From assembly GCA_015660815.1 (NCBI GenBank), contig JACSDF010000005.1, positions 22,512 through 86,511 on the forward strand: DNA of 64,000 nucleotides, in the 5' to 3' direction. The notes beneath the pieces are model-generated. The model saw nothing but the letters and a program-made list of their open reading frames with translations. It searched no databases and was not told the origin of the DNA. This document shows, piece after piece, positions 60,611 through 64,000 of this stretch (its first letter is position 1; each line of letters begins with the position of its first letter). Position numbers and translations under genes: made by a program. This DNA is from Actinomycetota bacterium. GTDB taxonomy: Bacteria > Actinomycetota > Actinomycetes > Nanopelagicales > Nanopelagicaceae.

Positions 60611-63600
60611 TAGTACTCCACATCTTGTGAACGTCGTCGGATTACAGTTATTTCATCGCGTTGATTGCCAGTTGGTCCAAGGTAGTTAAATGCGAATGTG
60701 AGTTGGGCATAACCACCAATGAGGTGCGAAGGTTTAATCATCAAACGTGTAAGCGAGTTATGAATTCCTCCACGCTTACCAGAAGTTTCTGCCAAAGGAA
60801 CATCTACAACCCGATCCTTAGCGTGATACATAAAAACCGTGCCAGCTGGCATTCGGTGCGAAACACAGGCACGTGCAACCACTACACCATTACGGTTATA
60901 TGCCTCAATCCACTCGTTATCTTTTACGCCGATTGTTTCGGCATCTTCGACACTCATCCATATCTCTTGGCCACCACGTGAGAGTGAGAGCATAAAAAGG
61001 TTGTCTTGGTATTCAGAGTGAATCGACCATTTAGAGTGTGGTGTTAAGTATCGAACCGTTACCTCTTTTTCGATACCGTCGCCTTGATTTCCAAAAATGC
61101 GATGCATATTTAACGGCGGCCTAAAGATTGGCATCTGCTCGCCGAGTTCGCTTATCCAATCGTGATCGATAAAGAAATGCTGTCGACCGGTCAGAGTATG
61201 CCAAGGTTTTAATCGGTCAATATTGATTGCAAATGCGGTATAACGTCGACCGCCATGTTCAGAGCCTGACCATTCAGGACTTGTAATAACCGGCACTGGT
61301 CTGGCCTGTGTGTCTGCAAATGTAATCCGCTTACCCTCATTATCAAGAGCTAAATCAGTGAGCTGTTGACCAGTGCGTTTTTCTAACGCTCTAAATCCCG
61401 CAACTGCAATTCGTCCATTAGTCGTACCTGATAGCGCCAGAATTGTTTCGCAGGCATCTACGTCGCGAGCAAGCGATGGTCGGCCTTCGGCAACTCCATG
61501 AGAGATAACGCCATTTTTGTGGCGCAATAATTCGATCTCAGGCAGAACGCTTACTGGAACACCCTTTGTATTAGTACCCAGTTGATCAAGTAATGGGCCA
61601 AGAGCTCCCATTTTTTCACCTAGCTGCGTGTAGTTGCGTTTTACAACAACCAACTTTGGCATTGTTACGCCTGGAATCGGTTCTACATTTCCATCTTTCC
61701 AGTCCTCAACAATTCCGCTTGGATTGGCCATTGCATCTGGAGTGTCATGTAGAAGTGGAACAACGACGATATCTTCACGCTCGGCCAGATGCCCCTTTGA
61801 CGCTTCGGCCACTTTGCGTCCCAGCATCTGGAAGATGTCGTAATCGGTCTTGGTTTCCCATGGTGGGTTAATTGCTGGTGTGAAAGCGTGAACAAAGGGA
61901 TGCATGTCAGTGCTTGATAGATCATGCTTTTCATACCACGTAGCTGCTGGCAACAAAATATCCCCGAATAGGCCGGTGCTTGTCATTCTAAAATCGATGG
62001 AGACTAGTAAATCTAACTTTCCTTCTGGTGCATTCTCTTGCCACTTCACGTCCCGTGGTCTGGCATCAGGTCCGTTTTCTTCGGCACGTACCGAATTGTC
62101 AGTACCCAACAAATGCTTAAGGAAGTACTCATTTCCTTTGCTTGAAGAGCCGAGAATATTTGCACGCCATACAGTTAATACACGCGGCCAGTTTTCTGGC
62201 GCATCGGGATCCTCAATTGCAAACTTTAGATTTCCATTTTTTAATTCGTTGACAACGTGAGCCGAAGGCTCAACCCCTAATGCGCGAGCTTCATCAACTA
62301 AATCTAGTGAGTTGCGATTAAGAGATGGATAAGAAGGCATCCAACCCATTCGTGCTGATTTGGCCATGACATCAATGGCACTCATATTCTCGAAGCGATT
62401 TTCACCAAGGGGTGTCGCAAGGAGCTCAGACTTTAATCCGTCGTAGCGCCATTGATCCGTTGATACATACCAAAAAGCAGTGCCAATCATCTGGCGTGGA
62501 GGCCGTGCCCAGTCAGCGCCAAAAGCTAACTGCGCCCATCCTGTTACCGGTCGGCATTTTTCTTGGCCAACATAATGCGCCCATCCCCCACCATTGACGC
62601 CTTGGCAGCCCGTTAAAGTAACAAGGGCTAAGAAAGTTCGATACATAGTGTCGGAGTGGAACCAGTGATTGGTACCGGCACCGAGGAGAATCATTGAGCG
62701 ACCCTCGGACTCATCGGCATTTTGTGCAAACTCGCGCGCTATACGAATCGCTTGAGCTGCTGGAACATTTGTAATCTCCTCTTGCCATGCAGGCGTGTAT
62801 GGAGATGTATCGGTGTAATCAGTTGGCCAATCACCTTCAAGACCTTCGCGACTAACACCATATTGAGCGAGCATTAAATCAAAGACTGTTGTAACTTTCT
62901 TATCGCCAATTTGAATCGTTGGAACCCCGCGATGAAGTACTCCACCACTCTCTGATTCTTTCTGTCCCATATCAAAACGAGGAAGCAGAATTGGTGCCGC
63001 CGAAGCTTCGCTACGTCCATAGACAGTAAGTAGCGGATCTATGCCCTCAAGATCTAAATTCCATTTACCCATCGAATCATCGTTATAACGATGGCCTAAA
63101 GAACCATTGGGGATATATGTTTGACCGTTAGCCGAATCGAGCACAACGGTCTTGAACTTTGAACCATCAGATATGTCACCCAAATCGGAGGCAACAAGGA
63201 ATTTGTCAGGTACCCATGCACCATCTTTTTCACGTAGTGAGACTAGATATGGAAGATCCGTGAATTTTTTTACATACTCAGTAAATCGTGGGGTTTGTTT
63301 TTCAACAAAAAACTCCTTCAAAATAACATGTCCCATTGCCATACCGAGTGCGCCATCGGTACCTGGATGTGGTGCAACCCATTCATCGGCAAACTTTGTG
63401 TTATCGGCGTAATCGGGACTAATAGCTATTACTTTTTGACCCCGGTATCTGGCCTCAGTCATGAAGTGGGCATCAGGGGTACGAGTTACCGGAACATTCG
63501 AGCCCCACATAATTAAATACGAGGAGTTAAACCAGTCGGCAGATTCCGGAACATCGGTTTGGTCGCCAAATACTTGTGGAGATGCAACGGGAAGGTCTGC

Positions 63601-64000
63601 ATACCAATCATAAAAGGAGAGCATCGAGCCACCCATGAGTGAGATAAAACGTGCACCTGCTGCATGGGATGCCATAGACATAGCTGGGATTGGCGAAAAA
63701 CCAAAGACGCGATCAGGGCCATACTTCTTAATTGTGTGTACGTGCGCAGCTGCAATGATTTCAGAAATTTCTGCCCATTGCGCACGAACTAATCCGCCTT
63801 TACCGCGCGCTTTTTGATACTTCGTGCGACGAATTGGATCATCCATAATGTCGGCCCATGCCAACACTGGATCACCTAAGCGCGATTTAGCTTCGCGATA
63901 CATTTCCAGTAGTAAGCCTCGAATATAAGGAAAACGAATTCGAGTTGGTGAATAGGTATACCAAGAAAACGCCGCACCGCGTGGACAGCCACGGGGTTCG
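60610..64000 (-). CDS. narG: Respiratory nitrate reductase alpha subunit NarG (5' end beyond window)
   Basis: Molybdenum bis-MGD subunit that reduces nitrate to nitrite. The frame continues past ATG 63903 to the window edge: the last codons read RGCPRGAAFSWYTYSPTR, which matches the end of the FS0 cluster region in E. coli NarG, so that methionine is internal and about 90-110 residues are missing. The molybdenum ligand aspartate is in VPESADWFNSSY (codon 63535-63537), followed by WGSNVPVTRTPDAHF. The visible 1130 codons look complete with no frameshift. It heads narGHJI. Confidence 0.97.
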   Translation of the reverse strand, partial: EPRGCPRGAAFSWYTYSPTRIRFPYIRGLLLEMYREAKSRLGDPVLAWADIMDDPIRRTKYQKARGKGGLVRAQWAEISEIIAAAHVHTIKKYGPDRVFGFSPIPAMSMASHAAGARFISLMGGSMLSFYDWYADLPVASPQVFGDQTDVPESADWFNSSYLIMWGSNVPVTRTPDAHFMTEARYRGQKVIAISPDYADNTKFADEWVAPHPGTDGALGMAMGHVILKEFFVEKQTPRFTEYVKKFTDLPYLVSLREKDGAWVPDKFLVASDLGDISDGSKFKTVVLDSANGQTYIPNGSLGHRYNDDSMGKWNLDLEGIDPLLTVYGRSEASAAPILLPRFDMGQKESESGGVLHRGVPTIQIGDKKVTTVFDLMLAQYGVSREGLEGDWPTDYTDTSPYTPAWQEEITNVPAAQAIRIAREFAQNADESEGRSMILLGAGTNHWFHSDTMYRTFLALVTLTGCQGVNGGGWAHYVGQEKCRPVTGWAQLAFGADWARPPRQMIGTAFWYVSTDQWRYDGLKSELLATPLGENRFENMSAIDVMAKSARMGWMPSYPSLNRNSLDLVDEARALGVEPSAHVVNELKNGNLKFAIEDPDAPENWPRVLTVWRANILGSSSKGNEYFLKHLLGTDNSVRAEENGPDARPRDVKWQENAPEGKLDLLVSIDFRMTSTGLFGDILLPAATWYEKHDLSSTDMHPFVHAFTPAINPPWETKTDYDIFQMLGRKVAEASKGHLAEREDIVVVPLLHDTPDAMANPSGIVEDWKDGNVEPIPGVTMPKLVVVKRNYTQLGEKMGALGPLLDQLGTNTKGVPVSVLPEIELLRHKNGVISHGVAEGRPSLARDVDACETILALSGTTNGRIAVAGFRALEKRTGQQLTDLALDNEGKRITFADTQARPVPVITSPEWSGSEHGGRRYTAFAINIDRLKPWHTLTGRQHFFIDHDWISELGEQMPIFRPPLNMHRIFGNQGDGIEKEVTVRYLTPHSKWSIHSEYQDNLFMLSLSRGGQEIWMSVEDAETIGVKDNEWIEAYNRNGVVVARACVSHRMPAGTVFMYHAKDRVVDVPLAETSGKRGGIHNSLTRLMIKPSHLIGGYAQLTFAFNYLGPTGNQRDEITVIRRRSQDVEY

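Noticed and set aside
63901..63903. ATG at 63903 as the start of NarG
   Set aside because: The frame continues upstream to the window edge with strongly conserved NarG sequence (GCPRGA and following), so this methionine is internal.
1..64000. CRISPR arrays, insertion sequences, tRNA or rRNA genes, phage islands
   Set aside because: No regularly spaced repeats, transposase or integrase reading frames, or tRNA-like cloverleaf with CCA-adjacent stems were seen; all gaps are under about 165 bases.

Overview
The window is an ordinary chromosomal stretch of an actinobacterium (Actinomycetota). The evidence is a WhiB regulator, mycothiol biosynthesis (mshB), the actinobacterial small families DUF3499, DUF3107 and DUF3117, the AccA3/AccD5/AccE acyl-CoA carboxylase, and several gene blocks whose order matches Mycobacterium and Streptomyces. 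Base composition judged by eye is mid-40s % GC, coding density is very high, and many genes overlap by 1-4 nt. This suggests a streamlined aquatic lineage such as the Nanopelagicales (acI) or a relative; the phylum is firm, the order is inference. No tRNA, rRNA, CRISPR array, insertion sequence or prophage was seen. No gene-free stretch exceeds about 165 bases.

Layout. (1) 1-6598, minus strand: an envelope-sugar block with phosphomannomutase (cut by the window edge), DUF3499, a DUF5719-like secreted protein, a giant membrane glycosyltransferase, WhiB and a sugar-1-phosphate nucleotidyltransferase. (2) 6603-10635: dapC, ferredoxin, mshB and a MoeZ-type sulfurtransferase. (3) 10731-15353: TetR regulator, DUF3107, DEAD-box helicase, MarC, PHP phosphoesterase and an EamA transporter. 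(4) 15376-21813: soluble MgtE-like CBS protein, DUF1003, mrp, tatB, htrA, an O-methyltransferase and pepA. This matches the mycobacterial mrp-tatB-htrA-(rseA-sigE)-O-methyltransferase region, but without rseA and sigE. (5) 21842-24276: DUF3117, a stand-alone sigma region 4 protein, SRPBCC, LOG family protein and dapD. (6) 24256-30970: SpoIID-like protein, a two-gene polysaccharide ABC exporter, GT2, LytR-CpsA-Psr ligase, UDP-glucose dehydrogenase and a CoA-binding protein. (7) 30971-37436: purE, purK, birA, accD5, accE, maf and accA3. (8) 37433-53911: a 16-kb nucleoside-use region. (9) 54074-57609: trpS, a CNNM/CorC protein and an orphan sugar-ABC ATPase. (10) 57664-64000: narIJHG, nitrate reductase, with narG running off the window.

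How the genes work together. In region 8 a BmpA-type binding protein and an ABC importer take up nucleosides. Cdd and Add deaminate them, and DeoA (and formerly PNP) split off the base by phosphorolysis. A phosphopentomutase-like enzyme, DeoC and aldehyde dehydrogenase carry deoxyribose into acetaldehyde, acetate and glyceraldehyde-3-phosphate. A nucleoside hydrolase plus ribokinase form a parallel hydrolytic route. The PNP gene carries an out-of-frame deletion of about 55 bp at a conserved site, so the hydrolytic route may now carry the purine load. A cytochrome P450 is translationally coupled to adenosine deaminase.

Regulation. At least a dozen start codons are preceded by TANNNT at 6-7 nt, the signature of leaderless transcription. 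Several divergent gene pairs carry overlapping face-to-face -10 boxes. The whiB gene has a near-consensus promoter overlapping a perfect 14-bp palindrome. The bmpA transcript has a leader hairpin just before the ribosome binding site, and a strong intrinsic terminator follows bmpA, probably setting the binding protein to transporter ratio.
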